A stretch of 64,000 nucleotides of DNA from Rothia nasimurium (GTDB lineage Bacteria; Actinomycetota; Actinomycetes; Actinomycetales; Micrococcaceae): positions 310,001-374,000 of the forward strand of contig NZ_CAKMTD010000001.1 of NCBI RefSeq assembly GCF_928391935.1. Reading direction: 5' to 3'. Both the position numbers and the translations under genes were made by a program. The notes under the pieces were generated by a model that was not told the origin of the DNA, did no database searches, and saw only the letters and a program-made list of their open reading frames with translations. This document shows positions 7,916 to 16,699 of this stretch, one piece after another (within the stretch, counting starts at the first letter, position 1; every line of letters starts with the position of its first letter).

Positions 7916-8395
7916 ATGACCAATCCCAAAACGGCCCTAATCGAACACATCTGTACCCTACTGACGTGCGACACCAGTGACCCCAATACCCGCAGGACTA
8001 TTGCATTAGCTCATCACAGGGATCTAAGGCAGACCCTTCAACGCACCCCAGTTTCCGCCCCCACCCCGCACCAGGTGGCAAATCATCAAAGACGCCAAGC
8101 TAGTAAAAACCCAGACCAGCTCAAAGCCCTCCGAAACCTCTACAAGGAGCTAGGCCCCGAGGGACTGACAAAAGCTGCTAAAACTATCAGCAACTTGAAC
8201 ACCCAAGAACGTACCCAATTCCTCACCACCAACCCCGACAAAACACCCAGCGGCTCCGGTACCTGCACGGTACCGGAGCCGCTTCTGTTGCCACCAGGTA
8301 GGCCTACAGCAGGCTCAGGCGCTCCTCGTAGGCCCGGCGCCAGCGGAAGCCGTACAGATGGCCGAAGCAGAAGTAAATCACGGCAGCCAAAATAG
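7916..8395 (+). CDS. Orphan ORF that runs through a terminator-like hairpin
   Basis: 159 residues with a consensus AAGGAGG 7 bases before the ATG, so translation of the N-terminal part is likely. Residues 1-115 are polar, mostly helical (for example QLKALRNLYKELGPEGLTKAAKTI), with no recognised family. There is no stop codon before a perfect 15-bp hairpin at 8251-8285. The last 40 or so residues (rich in Pro, Gly, Arg and Ser) are encoded by that hairpin and by DNA antisense to the end of the MFS gene. Either the original 3' end has been lost, or the message is naturally non-stop if transcription ends at the hairpin. Confidence 0.5.
   Translation: MTNPKTALIEHICTLLTCDTSDPNTRRTIALAHHRDLRQTLQRTPVSAPTPHQVANHQRRQASKNPDQLKALRNLYKELGPEGLTKAAKTISNLNTQERTQFLTTNPDKTPSGSGTCTVPEPLLLPPGRPTAGSGAPRRPGASGSRTDGRSRSKSRQPK
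8249..8286 (-). terminator. Hairpin terminator of the sbcDC-MFS transcript, possibly bidirectional
   Basis: Perfect stem AGCGGCTCCGGTACC / GGTACCGGAGCCGCT with a 5-base loop. Read leftward it follows the MFS stop at 8304 and is trailed by GGGTGTTTTG, a modest T-rich tail; read rightward the tail is TCTGTTG. It lies inside the open frame of the 7916 gene. Confidence 0.65.
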
Positions 8396-9692
8396 GTACC
8401 AAAAGGGCGACCTGGTAGTTGTAGAGGCCACTGAGGTCAGCGGCCCAGACGAAGCCCACAGCAATCCCGCCCAGGGAGCTGGCCTGGAGGGTTGCGAGCG
8501 CCAAATCCAGATTGTGGCGGGCAGTGAGGCTGGCAGTAATGGAGTCCATGGTGACCAGGCAGATCCCGTAGGCCAGGCCCATGCCGATGAGGGCCGGGAT
8601 CATGCCCAAGGTGGAAACGGGTAGGGAGAGCATCATGGAGGTGATGGTCAGGAAGATTCCGCTGATGATCCAGGCGCTCCAGCCGAACATGGGAAGGCGT
8701 TCGAAGATGACGAAGAGGGCGGCGGCTACGGCTGATACGCCGAGGAGGGCGATGAGGAAGCCGGTGACTTCCATCTGGTCGGTTGAGATGGTGAAGGAGA
8801 CGATGGAGGCCTGGGTTGCTCCGAGGGATAGGCCGAGGAAGACGCTGCCTACTTGGGGGATCCAGATGAGGCTTCGGTTGCCGCCGCGGAGGGGCTTGCG
8901 GGGGTTGTCGGAGACGACGCGGGTTTCGATGGGAAGGTTTTCTGGTCTCCAGAGGAGCATGAGGAGGCCGAGGACGTTGATGAGGATGACGGCGAAGAGG
9001 GTGAATTGGGCTGTTAGGGCTAGGGTGGTGATTCCGGCGAGGGCGGCTCCTGCGGGAATAGCGGTGACGTCGAAGATGGTTTCCAGGGAGATGCTGGCGT
9101 TGAGTTTTCGGCGGTCTTTGGTGGCCTGGTACTCAGCTGACCAGTAGCTTCGCATTACTGTTCCGAGCGGGACGGTGGTGAGTCCTGAGAGGGCGCAGGC
9201 GATGAGGAATCGGGTGATGGATCCGTTGGCTGTTTCGCTAAATCGGAGGGATTCGAGCATAAGCCAGAGGAGGGCCATGATGTTGAGTAGGGTGATGGTG
9301 AAGAAGATTCTGCGTTGGCCCCACCGGTCTGAGATGGATCGGTAGACCGGGATCATGAGGGCGGCGCCGAGGCCGACGGTGCCTGCTGCGTATCCCCCGA
9401 GGGTTGCTTCTCGGTTTTGGTCGGAGAGCATCATCATGACTGCGAGCATGACCATTGCGGTGGGTAGGCGCATGAGCAGGGAGAAGACGAGGAAGCGCCA
9501 CCCGTGGGCTAGGAGGATCCCTTGGATGCGGGTGCGGGCGTATTTGGCTGAGACCCCGAGGCGGCCGACTCCGTCCTTCATGCTGGAGCCGAGTGTTTCG
9601 GTGGCTTCTAGGGGGCGCCGGCGGTGTCGTCGGTAGCCGATTCCGGCTAGGGGCGAGGTGCTCCTGTTGTTGGGGTTCCGATGGGGGCTCAC
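8304..9692 (-). CDS. Major facilitator superfamily transporter
   Basis: 462 residues with about twelve hydrophobic helices after a basic 55-residue N-terminus. The loop 2-3 signature of MFS carriers is present as YRSISDRWGQRR, and the second half has a matching hydrophobic pattern. Substrate cannot be predicted. The GTG start overlaps the sbcC stop by 4 bases (GTGA), so it is translationally coupled to sbcC and is the third gene of the operon. A start further inside the N-terminus (for example the Met of MKDGVGR) is possible. The gene ends just before the hairpin at 8249-8286. Confidence 0.85.
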   Translation of the reverse strand: MSPHRNPNNRSTSPLAGIGYRRHRRRPLEATETLGSSMKDGVGRLGVSAKYARTRIQGILLAHGWRFLVFSLLMRLPTAMVMLAVMMMLSDQNREATLGGYAAGTVGLGAALMIPVYRSISDRWGQRRIFFTITLLNIMALLWLMLESLRFSETANGSITRFLIACALSGLTTVPLGTVMRSYWSAEYQATKDRRKLNASISLETIFDVTAIPAGAALAGITTLALTAQFTLFAVILINVLGLLMLLWRPENLPIETRVVSDNPRKPLRGGNRSLIWIPQVGSVFLGLSLGATQASIVSFTISTDQMEVTGFLIALLGVSAVAAALFVIFERLPMFGWSAWIISGIFLTITSMMLSLPVSTLGMIPALIGMGLAYGICLVTMDSITASLTARHNLDLALATLQASSLGGIAVGFVWAADLSGLYNYQVALLVPILAAVIYFCFGHLYGFRWRRAYEERLSLL

Positions 9693-12600
9693 TGGGCTCC
9701 TTGGTCAGTTATGAGGTGGGACCCCTGGGGGGTGGTTGCTAGTTGGACGTGTTTGGTGATGCGGTTTTTCATTTCGGCGACGTGGGAGATGAGGCCGATG
9801 ACGCGGCCTCCTTCTCGTAGGCCGTCGATGGTGGCCATGACTTCTTCGAGGGTTTCGTCGTCGAGGGAGCCGAAGCCTTCATCGACGAAGAGGGTGTCGA
9901 TGTCGATTCCGCCGTGGTTTTGTTGGACGACGTCGGCTAGGCCGAGGGCGAGGGCGAGGGAGGCCATGAAGGTTTCTCCGCCGGAGAGGGAGTCTGGTTT
10001 GCGGGAGGCATTGTGCCAGGCGTCGAAGACGTTGAGTCCGAGGCCGGATTTGCGGTTGCGGCCGTCGGATTCGTCGGTGTGTTCTAGGCGGTAGCGGCCG
10101 TGGGTCATGCGTTGGAGGTGCTCACTGGCGGCTTCTGCTACTTCTGATAGTTGGAAGGCTAGGACGTAGGTGGATAGGGTCATGCGGAGTCGGTTGTCGG
10201 TGCTGAGGCCGTTAGCGACGTCTGATAGCTGGGTTTTGAGGTGGGCGTCTTCGATGAGGTGCTGTTGTTTTTGGTGGGTTGCGGTGAGGGCGGCGATTGA
10301 GGCGGTGAGTTCCTCGCTGGTTGCGGTGAGGCGTGTGGTATGGGTGAGGAGTTGGTCGCGGTGTTGGCTGGCTTTTGCCTGCTGGGTCTTGAGCTGGTCT
10401 AGTTCGGTTCGATCGGGTGCGGTTTCTCCGGCCTGGTGGAGTTCGCTGATGCGTACCATGGCTTCTTCAGCGAGGAGGGTTTCTAGGGACAGGATTTGCT
10501 CACGGTGATCGGTGATTGCGTTTTCATAGGCTGTTGCTGTGGGCTGGGGCAGGATTGCGTCGGTGACCTCGGCTGGGGTGGTGAAGGTCGATTCGCTCAG
10601 GTGGGTGTCGAGTTCTTGGCGGGCGGTGGCCTCTTGCGCGGTGAGGCGGTCGTGTTCTGCCTGGGTGGAGAGCACGTGGGAGAGCTGGTGGCTGATCTGG
10701 TTGAGTTGGGTTATCCGCTGGTCGAAGGGTAGCTGCTGGTGCTGGGGTTCTAGGACCTCTTGGAGGGTTTCGATGGTTGAGTGGTGCGTTGTGATTTGGC
10801 TTTGGCAGGCTGATATGTCCTGGTGGCGGGAGTTGAGGGTGTCGGTTGCCTGCCGTAGTTTCTTCTCGGTTTCTGTGATGCGGGTAGCCTGTTTTTGGCG
10901 CTGGGTGAGGGCCGCCTGTGCCTCTTTTAGGGCGGCTTCGGCGGCGGTGAGACCTGCTTGTGCTGTGTCTGGCTCAGGGGTCTGGTTCTCGATGAGTTGG
11001 GTGAGGGCACCGCGTGCTGTGGCGTGCTGGGCTAGGGCTGTGTTGGCTGCTTGTTCTGCTGCGTCCCTGGCTTTCTGGGCGTTTTCTATTTCTTGGTTCG
11101 TCACTTCCCGGCCTGTGTGGGAGGCGGGGTTGGGGTGTTCTGGTGACCCGCAGACAGCGCAGGGTTCTCCCGGGACGAGGGCCAGCGCCAGGGTGTGGGC
11201 TGCGTTGTCGAACCGTTGCCTGAGGAGGGTTTCGTGGTGGTGGGTTGCCTGACGACGGTTCTCTTCGGCCTCTTGGGCGGCCCTTGCTGTTGTTTCTGCA
11301 GTTGTGCGGGCCTGGGTGAGTTTCTTGGCTTCGGCGACGGCCTTCTGAGCTGCGGCCAGGGCCGTTTCGGCTGCTTCGTAGCGGGCGGGGGCTTGTTCGA
11401 CCTGTTCATAGGCAGCCCGGTCTGCTTCGAGTTGTTTTTCGAGGGTGTGCTGGGTTTCCTGGGCGGCCGTTAGCTTGGTGGTGGCTTGGACGAGGTCTTC
11501 TTGGGCTTTCTGGAGTTTTGTGCGGGTGGCGGCTAGGGTGAGTTCGTCCCGCTGGAAGGTGGCCAGGTCTTGGGTTGCGGCGTTTGCCTGTTGTGTGAAG
11601 GAGGAGAGGGCTGGTTCGGTTAGTTCCCCCTGGATCAGTGTGGCGGCGTCGGCGAGCAGGCCAGCTTCTAGGGCTTGGTCTGTCAGGTTCGCTTGCGCTG
11701 ATGTAATGGCGTCTGCGGCAGCTGTGCGGGCTTGTCCTGCTCGCTGTCGGGCCTCAGCCAGGGCTGTTTCTGCTCGGCTGAGGTGGGTGATGTAGGGACG
11801 GATCTGGGCAGCTTCCCGGTGGCGGGCTAGGGCTAGATCCTGCTGGTTGATGGTCTCGGTCTGAGCCTGGAGGGTGGCATGGAGGGCGGTGAGCTTCTGG
11901 TATTCCTGCCAGGCTTCTATTTCCTGGCTGAGCTGCCGGGTCTGGTGGGTCAGCTGGTCCAGGAGGCCGGTGTGCTGGTTGAGGGCTGAGTCGAGCTGGG
12001 TGAGTAATTCTGTGAGGTCTGTGGAGAAGCTCCTTGCAGATTCCAGCAGCTGTTCAGGTGTTTCTTGGGTTTTTTCTGGGACTGGGTCACCAGGGTAAAT
12101 AGTTGGGTCTGTGGGGTGGGGCTGTCCGAGGAGTTCCCGGGTCCGTTCCAGGGAGGCGGTGGCCATCGCCCGCTGGACACGGTTCATGTCGGCGTCCAGC
12201 TTGATGGCAGCTTCAGCTGCGGTGGTGCTTGCTTTTCGTGCGTGTTCCTTCAGGGTTTCTTCGATCTGCTGGTAGTCGGCTGCCCCGAAGAGTTGGCGAA
12301 GTAGCTTTTCCCGGTCGGTTGATGAGGCGGTGAGGAACTGTTGGAACTGCCCCTGGGGAAGGAGCATAACCTGGTTGAATTGGGCTGCGTTCAGGCCAAT
12401 GGCAGCCATCATGAAGGCGGCGGCATCGTCGATTCGGGTGATGGCTGGGGCGTCTGTTGGTTCCCCGCTGGCCTGGTCGAGGGTTTGGATCAGGACCTTG
12501 GCGTGTTCTTTTTGAAGGCCGGAATTTTTCCTTTTCCCGGGCCGGGTGAACTCTGGGTTGCGGACGATCCGGTACCGGTTTGCGCCGATACTGCAGGTCA

Positions 12601-12832
12601 GTTCTACTTCGGGTGTGGTGGTGGGGTCTGCGAAGCGGGATTTGAGGTCGCTCCGACCTGACGAGGTTCGGCCGTAGAGGGCAAAACAGATGGCATCAAG
12701 TATGGATGATTTGCCTGATCCGGTGGGCCCGTTGAGCAGGAAGAGTCCTTCGCGGTTGAGGTCGTCAAAGTCGATACTGACGGTTCCGGGGAAGGGGCCG
12801 TAGGCTGTGAGTTTGAGGTGGTGCAGTCTCAT
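9689..12832 (-). CDS. sbcC: Exonuclease SbcCD, SbcC (Rad50-like) ATPase subunit
   Basis: 1047 residues in the normal size range. Walker A GPTGSGKS is at residues 35-42. Two very long Ala/Gln/Glu-rich coiled-coil arms flank the zinc-hook motif CAVCG near residue 555. The C-terminal lobe has the ABC signature LSGGETFMASLALALGLAD and Walker B TLFVDEGFGSLD. With SbcD it forms the Mre11-Rad50-type complex that opens DNA hairpins and protein-blocked ends. Its ATG overlaps the sbcD stop by 4 bases, showing coupling and supporting the start. Confidence 0.95.
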   Translation of the reverse strand: MRLHHLKLTAYGPFPGTVSIDFDDLNREGLFLLNGPTGSGKSSILDAICFALYGRTSSGRSDLKSRFADPTTTPEVELTCSIGANRYRIVRNPEFTRPGKRKNSGLQKEHAKVLIQTLDQASGEPTDAPAITRIDDAAAFMMAAIGLNAAQFNQVMLLPQGQFQQFLTASSTDREKLLRQLFGAADYQQIEETLKEHARKASTTAAEAAIKLDADMNRVQRAMATASLERTRELLGQPHPTDPTIYPGDPVPEKTQETPEQLLESARSFSTDLTELLTQLDSALNQHTGLLDQLTHQTRQLSQEIEAWQEYQKLTALHATLQAQTETINQQDLALARHREAAQIRPYITHLSRAETALAEARQRAGQARTAAADAITSAQANLTDQALEAGLLADAATLIQGELTEPALSSFTQQANAATQDLATFQRDELTLAATRTKLQKAQEDLVQATTKLTAAQETQHTLEKQLEADRAAYEQVEQAPARYEAAETALAAAQKAVAEAKKLTQARTTAETTARAAQEAEENRRQATHHHETLLRQRFDNAAHTLALALVPGEPCAVCGSPEHPNPASHTGREVTNQEIENAQKARDAAEQAANTALAQHATARGALTQLIENQTPEPDTAQAGLTAAEAALKEAQAALTQRQKQATRITETEKKLRQATDTLNSRHQDISACQSQITTHHSTIETLQEVLEPQHQQLPFDQRITQLNQISHQLSHVLSTQAEHDRLTAQEATARQELDTHLSESTFTTPAEVTDAILPQPTATAYENAITDHREQILSLETLLAEEAMVRISELHQAGETAPDRTELDQLKTQQAKASQHRDQLLTHTTRLTATSEELTASIAALTATHQKQQHLIEDAHLKTQLSDVANGLSTDNRLRMTLSTYVLAFQLSEVAEAASEHLQRMTHGRYRLEHTDESDGRNRKSGLGLNVFDAWHNASRKPDSLSGGETFMASLALALGLADVVQQNHGGIDIDTLFVDEGFGSLDDETLEEVMATIDGLREGGRVIGLISHVAEMKNRITKHVQLATTPQGSHLITDQGAQ

Positions 12833-13974
12833 GCTGATGCTCCTTTGACGCGCACTTCTTCAAGGATTGAGCGGAGGTAGGTTCGTTCCTCGTCGTTGAG
12901 GTGGCGTTCCCGCACGTGGTTGAAGAAGGCGTCGCAGATTTCTTCGGTGCTTTGGGTGGTTGCAGATCGCCGGTAGGTGTGGGTTGGCTTCTCTGCTGCC
13001 CCTTCTGGGGAGAAGTAGAGTTCGTGGACGTTCTCAAATGCTGCTTTGAGGTGGTCGAGGGCTTTGGCAGGACGTTCGGGGTCCGTTAGGGTGATGCTGA
13101 GGAAGGCGTCCTTGTAGCGGTTCCTGTTCTCTTCGGAGAGGATGTCTTCTAAGGTCCCTTTTAGGGTGGCTAGGGTGAGGTGGGTTTTCCAGTGGTATTC
13201 GGTGATGGTGGCCTGCCCCTGGGGATCGAGGTCAATGATCCAGGCGCCCTTGCGGTGGTGTTTTTCACTGAAGGAGTAGGCCAGGAGGGACCCTGAATAC
13301 CTGACGGTATCGGTGATGGTCTGTTTGCCGTGGAGGTGGCCCAGGGCGGTGTAGGTCATGGGGCTGAAGAGGGAGGCCGGGGCACTGATGGCCCCTCCGA
13401 CGCTGATATCTCGTTCTGAGTCAGACCCTTCACCGCCGGTTGCAAAGCAGTGGGCTAGGGCGATGGTGGCGGTGTAGTTTTGCTCCTGGGCGTGGTTTTG
13501 TATCCGGCGCATGGCTTCTGTCAGGACGGCGGTGTGGCTGGCTTCTGTTCCCCAGGCTGCTGCCGTTGGGCGCGGCTCAAGGTAGGGGATGCCGTAGAAG
13601 CCGACGCGCACCCCGTCCTTGTCTAGGACAACCGGGGAGCCAACCTGCTCGATGGAAGTGATAAGGTGCAGGCCGGCGTTTGCCAGCATGGAGGAGCCGA
13701 AGCCGAGTCGAACGGCTGAATCGTGGTTGCCGCTGATTGCGACCACCTGGGTGCCAGCTGAGATGAGACGGGTGAAGACGCGATCGAGCAACTGTACGGT
13801 TTCTGGCCGGGGCTGGGCTTGGTCGTAGACATCCCCGCTGATGAGAACGACATCGATGTCTTGTTCGCTGACAAGGTCAATGAGTTCGTCGAGTACCTTT
13901 TCTGCGGTGGTGTGCAAGGACGTTCCGTGGAAGGTCCGGCCAAGGTGCCAGTCTGATGTGTGCAAGATACGCAT
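12829..13974 (-). CDS. sbcD: Exonuclease SbcCD, SbcD (Mre11-like) nuclease subunit
   Basis: 381 residues. The calcineurin-like phosphoesterase metal ligands are all visible: TSDWHLG (residues 6-12), ISGDVYDQ, ISGNHDS, the late LAHCFATGG, and ALGHLHGKQ. This is the Mn-dependent nuclease partner of SbcC. The gene opens the leftward sbcD-sbcC-MFS operon, with 4-base overlaps at both junctions. Only 49 bases separate it from the divergent ADP-ribosylglycohydrolase gene. A TATTAG/TAGACT element about 8-15 bases before the ATG suggests a very short or absent leader. Confidence 0.95.
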   Translation of the reverse strand: MRILHTSDWHLGRTFHGTSLHTTAEKVLDELIDLVSEQDIDVVLISGDVYDQAQPRPETVQLLDRVFTRLISAGTQVVAISGNHDSAVRLGFGSSMLANAGLHLITSIEQVGSPVVLDKDGVRVGFYGIPYLEPRPTAAAWGTEASHTAVLTEAMRRIQNHAQEQNYTATIALAHCFATGGEGSDSERDISVGGAISAPASLFSPMTYTALGHLHGKQTITDTVRYSGSLLAYSFSEKHHRKGAWIIDLDPQGQATITEYHWKTHLTLATLKGTLEDILSEENRNRYKDAFLSITLTDPERPAKALDHLKAAFENVHELYFSPEGAAEKPTHTYRRSATTQSTEEICDAFFNHVRERHLNDEERTYLRSILEEVRVKGASA

Positions 13975-14010
13975 ACACCCAGTCTAATAGGGCTGGCAGG
14001 AGCAGGGTTT

Positions 14011-14016
14011 TAGAAT
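14011..14016 (+). promoter_or_regulatory. Candidate -10 element (TAGAAT) for a near-leaderless transcript
   Basis: TAGAAT lies 8 bases before the ATG at 14024, so transcription would start at or next to the start codon. Leaderless transcripts are common in actinobacteria. No -35 is recognisable, so this is tentative. Confidence 0.3.
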
Positions 14017-14023
14017 AGGGGGT

Positions 14024-15157
14024 ATGAGCCCTGTTTTTCCAGCACCTAATGCCCTATCCCCCACCTACCGGGCAGCCCTGCGCGGGAGCCTGTACGGCAC
14101 TGCCCTGGGCGATGCCCTGGGGTACCCTGTGGAGACCTTCACCCTAGCCCAGATGCTTGATACCTTCGGCGTCAACCAGCCTGATGACCTGGTTCCTGCC
14201 CTGGCCCAGCAGCCCCTGCTGGTCTCTGACGACACCCAGCTCACCCTCTCCACCCTGGACGGCCTGACCGAAGTCCTGGAATGGAACAATGAGGGCCAGG
14301 CAGCCGACGAACTAGCCTGTATTTGGCTGTCATACTTGCGCTGGTACACGGGGACGGGGCATCCTGCTCCAGAGGCAGCCCCCTTCTCCCTGCCCCGGCC
14401 CCTGAACCAGTGTGAGGTGATGACGGTAAGTCGTGGCCCGGGAAAGGCTACCCTTGCTGCCCTGGCTGAGGGGGAGATGCAGTTTATTTCAAAGAATGTG
14501 AACCCCCAGGCCCTTGGTACCGGGGCTCTGATGCGGTCGGCCCCCTTTGGCTACCTCCCGGTTGAGGATGATGCGACAGTCATTAAGTTGTCAGCCCACG
14601 CGGCAGCCCTAACTCATGGCCATCCTGAGGCTATTGTTTCTGCCAGCGCCTACGCCCTCCTCGTCCGCTACCTCCTGGGCGCCCAGCAGGTTGCCCTTAC
14701 TCTGCCGCTGCGGGCAGCTGTTGAGCAGGTTCTCAGGTGGCTGGCCGGGGTCAAGGATTCCCAGGCCCTCCCGGGTTCAGGGGCTCTGACCAGCGGGGCC
14801 CTGCAGAAGGCCCTGAGGGCTGTGGACGATAGCCTCACAGGTGCCGAGGCAAGGGACCTTTTCGGGGATCTGGTGCTTGCACCAGATTGCCTGGGGTATG
14901 CCCTCTGGGTGGCCCTGGCTGCTGAGAAGGCTGTTGAGGACGGGGAGCAGACGGTCGGTCCTGACCTTTTCCTGAAGGCGGTCGGGGCAGCAATCGCTAT
15001 CGATGGGGACTCTGATTCCCTAGGTGCCCTTGTAGGTTCCCTCCTCGGAGCCCGTTTCACGGATGCCGTCCTCCCCCAGCATCTGGTTCCCATGCTCGAT
15101 GCCCTCGCGGCTCTTGAACTTGTCGAAGCCGCCTGGTTTAAGCAGCTAGGTCTTTAG
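14024..15157 (+). CDS. ADP-ribosylglycohydrolase family protein
   Basis: 377 residues. The DraG-type fold is indicated by GSLYGTALGDALGYPVE near the N-terminus, SDDTQLTL (residues 68-75, the paired metal-binding Asp region), and DGDSDSLGALVGSLLGAR near the C-terminus, which corresponds to the second metal-binding Asp pair. These enzymes remove ADP-ribose from proteins, nucleic acids or small molecules using two Mg or Mn ions. The specific substrate is unknown here, and no partner ADP-ribosyltransferase lies nearby. The stop overlaps the convergent phosphotransferase stop by 4 bases. Confidence 0.88.
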   Translation: MSPVFPAPNALSPTYRAALRGSLYGTALGDALGYPVETFTLAQMLDTFGVNQPDDLVPALAQQPLLVSDDTQLTLSTLDGLTEVLEWNNEGQAADELACIWLSYLRWYTGTGHPAPEAAPFSLPRPLNQCEVMTVSRGPGKATLAALAEGEMQFISKNVNPQALGTGALMRSAPFGYLPVEDDATVIKLSAHAAALTHGHPEAIVSASAYALLVRYLLGAQQVALTLPLRAAVEQVLRWLAGVKDSQALPGSGALTSGALQKALRAVDDSLTGAEARDLFGDLVLAPDCLGYALWVALAAEKAVEDGEQTVGPDLFLKAVGAAIAIDGDSDSLGALVGSLLGARFTDAVLPQHLVPMLDALAALELVEAAWFKQLGL

Positions 15158-16032
15158 CCCAGGATGCGGTCCCTGTGCTCCAGGTACCATTCGTCGGCCC
15201 GTTCGATGGCTAGGCGTTCGATAGCGCCTCCCATCCCGTTCCGCATGGTATAGGCCAGGGATTGCAGGGGCAGCAGCCGGGCCACGATGGTGGCCCGGTT
15301 GAGCTGGTCGGGGCTGAGGACCTTGGCCAGGGAATCCCAGCCATAATAGTTGCCCAGGGAGGCATGGTCGATAGCGGGGTCCCCCACTGAGGCGTGATCC
15401 CAGTCGATAACGCCTACGAGTTTATCGCCGTTCCAGAGGATGTTGTGACCGGCCAAATCCCCGTGAACTAGGCAGGGTTCAACAGGTTCGAGGGCCAGGA
15501 CGCTGTCAATGGCTGCCAGGGCAACCTTTTGGGCCGAGCGGAGAAGGTTCGGAATAACCTGGGACTTGAGGTAGTCGTCCCAGTTATCGCGTCCTCCCCA
15601 ATGCTCGTGAACCATGTCGAGGTAGGGCCCATACCCCCCGTAGTCAATCCCGTGAATTGCTTTGATGAGGGTAGCCAGCTGCTTGGGTGGGGCTGCCCCC
15701 TGCAGGCGGGGTTCTCCCTTAATCCAGGTCAGCCCAACAGCGGTATAACCGTTGCGGGTAATGACCCGGGTGATGGGCCGGGGCACTTCGAAGGGGAGGT
15801 TGTGGGGTAGACGGCGCAGGATCTCTGTCCTACGGGCCACGAGGTGACCTGTTTGTTGGGTTTTGGCGATGCGCACACTGAGTTCAGCCCCCATATTGAC
15901 GATGAGGTGGGCGCTCCCGGTCGTGCGGATATCCCACCGCTCTGGGGGGATATTAAGGCCGGCTTGGTCCATAACGGCTGTCACGACCGGAAGAGCCTTC
16001 ATTTGTTCCAGTTGTGCAAGGTGCGCTGCCAT
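15154..16032 (-). CDS. Phosphotransferase family (APH-like) enzyme
   Basis: 292 residues with an aminoglycoside/macrolide-phosphotransferase kinase fold. VRIAKT near residue 53 contains the ATP-binding lysine region, LVHGDLAGHNILWN is the catalytic loop, and GVIDWDHASVGDP is the metal-binding DxD-equivalent segment. Proteins like this include macrolide 2'-phosphotransferases but also many housekeeping small-molecule kinases. Resistance cannot be inferred from the fold alone. RBS AAGGT lies 5 bases before the ATG. The gene is convergent with the ADP-ribosylglycohydrolase and upstream of rdgB on the opposite side. Confidence 0.85.
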   Translation of the reverse strand: MAAHLAQLEQMKALPVVTAVMDQAGLNIPPERWDIRTTGSAHLIVNMGAELSVRIAKTQQTGHLVARRTEILRRLPHNLPFEVPRPITRVITRNGYTAVGLTWIKGEPRLQGAAPPKQLATLIKAIHGIDYGGYGPYLDMVHEHWGGRDNWDDYLKSQVIPNLLRSAQKVALAAIDSVLALEPVEPCLVHGDLAGHNILWNGDKLVGVIDWDHASVGDPAIDHASLGNYYGWDSLAKVLSPDQLNRATIVARLLPLQSLAYTMRNGMGGAIERLAIERADEWYLEHRDRILG

Positions 16033-16066
16033 AGGGTACCTTCTGTGCGGACGGGGGTGGGGTGGG

Positions 16067-16699
16067 TTAGCGTTCCAGGGCTGCCTTGAGGTGGGGCAGC
16101 AGCTTGGCCAGGGCTTGAGCCCGGTGGCTCATGGAGTTTTTAATCTCTGCTGGCACTTGGGCGCAGGTGAGTCCCTCGTAGTCGCCGGTGAAACCGCTCG
16201 GGGCGAGAATCGGGTCATAGCCGAAGCCGCCCTCTCCCCTGGGTTCGGTTGTCAGGGTGCCGGGTAACTCGCCGTGTTCCACGGCGGTTTCTCCACCGGG
16301 GACGGCCATGGAGGCGGCACAGACGAACTTAGCTCCCCGGTGCTGGGAGGGGATGTCAGATAGTTGGGCCAGGAGCAGGTTGAGGTTGGCGGTGTCGTTC
16401 CCGTGCTGGCCTGCCCAACGGGCTGAAAAAATCCCGGGGGCACCGTGCAGGACGTCAACGGAGAGACCTGAGTCGTCAGCTACGGCAATGAGGCCGGTGG
16501 CCTCCGCGACAGCCTTGGCTTTGAGGAGGGAGTTTTCAGCGAAGGTAAGGCCGGTTTCTACCACGTCCGGGGCGCCTGCTGAAGCGGCGTCAATGACCTC
16601 AGTATCGACGTCCAGCCCCTCAATGGCTCCGCGCAACAGTTCACGAAATTCGCGGAGTTTTCCTTGGTTCTGGGTCGCGAGAACGATTTTTGCAGGCAT
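16067..16699 (-). CDS. rdgB: XTP/dITP diphosphatase (non-canonical purine NTP pyrophosphatase)
   Basis: 210 residues. The N-terminal ATQNQGKLREF substrate loop, the DDSGLSVDVLHGAPGIFSARWAG catalytic segment (residues 74-96) and the C-terminal SHRAQAL motif are those of the HAM1/RdgB family. It cleaves dITP, dXTP and ITP to monophosphates, cleansing the nucleotide pool. It starts on the last base of the rph stop (TAATG), the standard actinobacterial rph-rdgB pair. Confidence 0.95.
   Translation of the reverse strand: MPAKIVLATQNQGKLREFRELLRGAIEGLDVDTEVIDAASAGAPDVVETGLTFAENSLLKAKAVAEATGLIAVADDSGLSVDVLHGAPGIFSARWAGQHGNDTANLNLLLAQLSDIPSQHRGAKFVCAASMAVPGGETAVEHGELPGTLTTEPRGEGGFGYDPILAPSGFTGDYEGLTCAQVPAEIKNSMSHRAQALAKLLPHLKAALER

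Noticed and set aside
15154..16032. Macrolide or aminoglycoside resistance gene
   Set aside because: Only the general kinase fold is visible; chromosomal housekeeping context and no mobile element support a resistance call.
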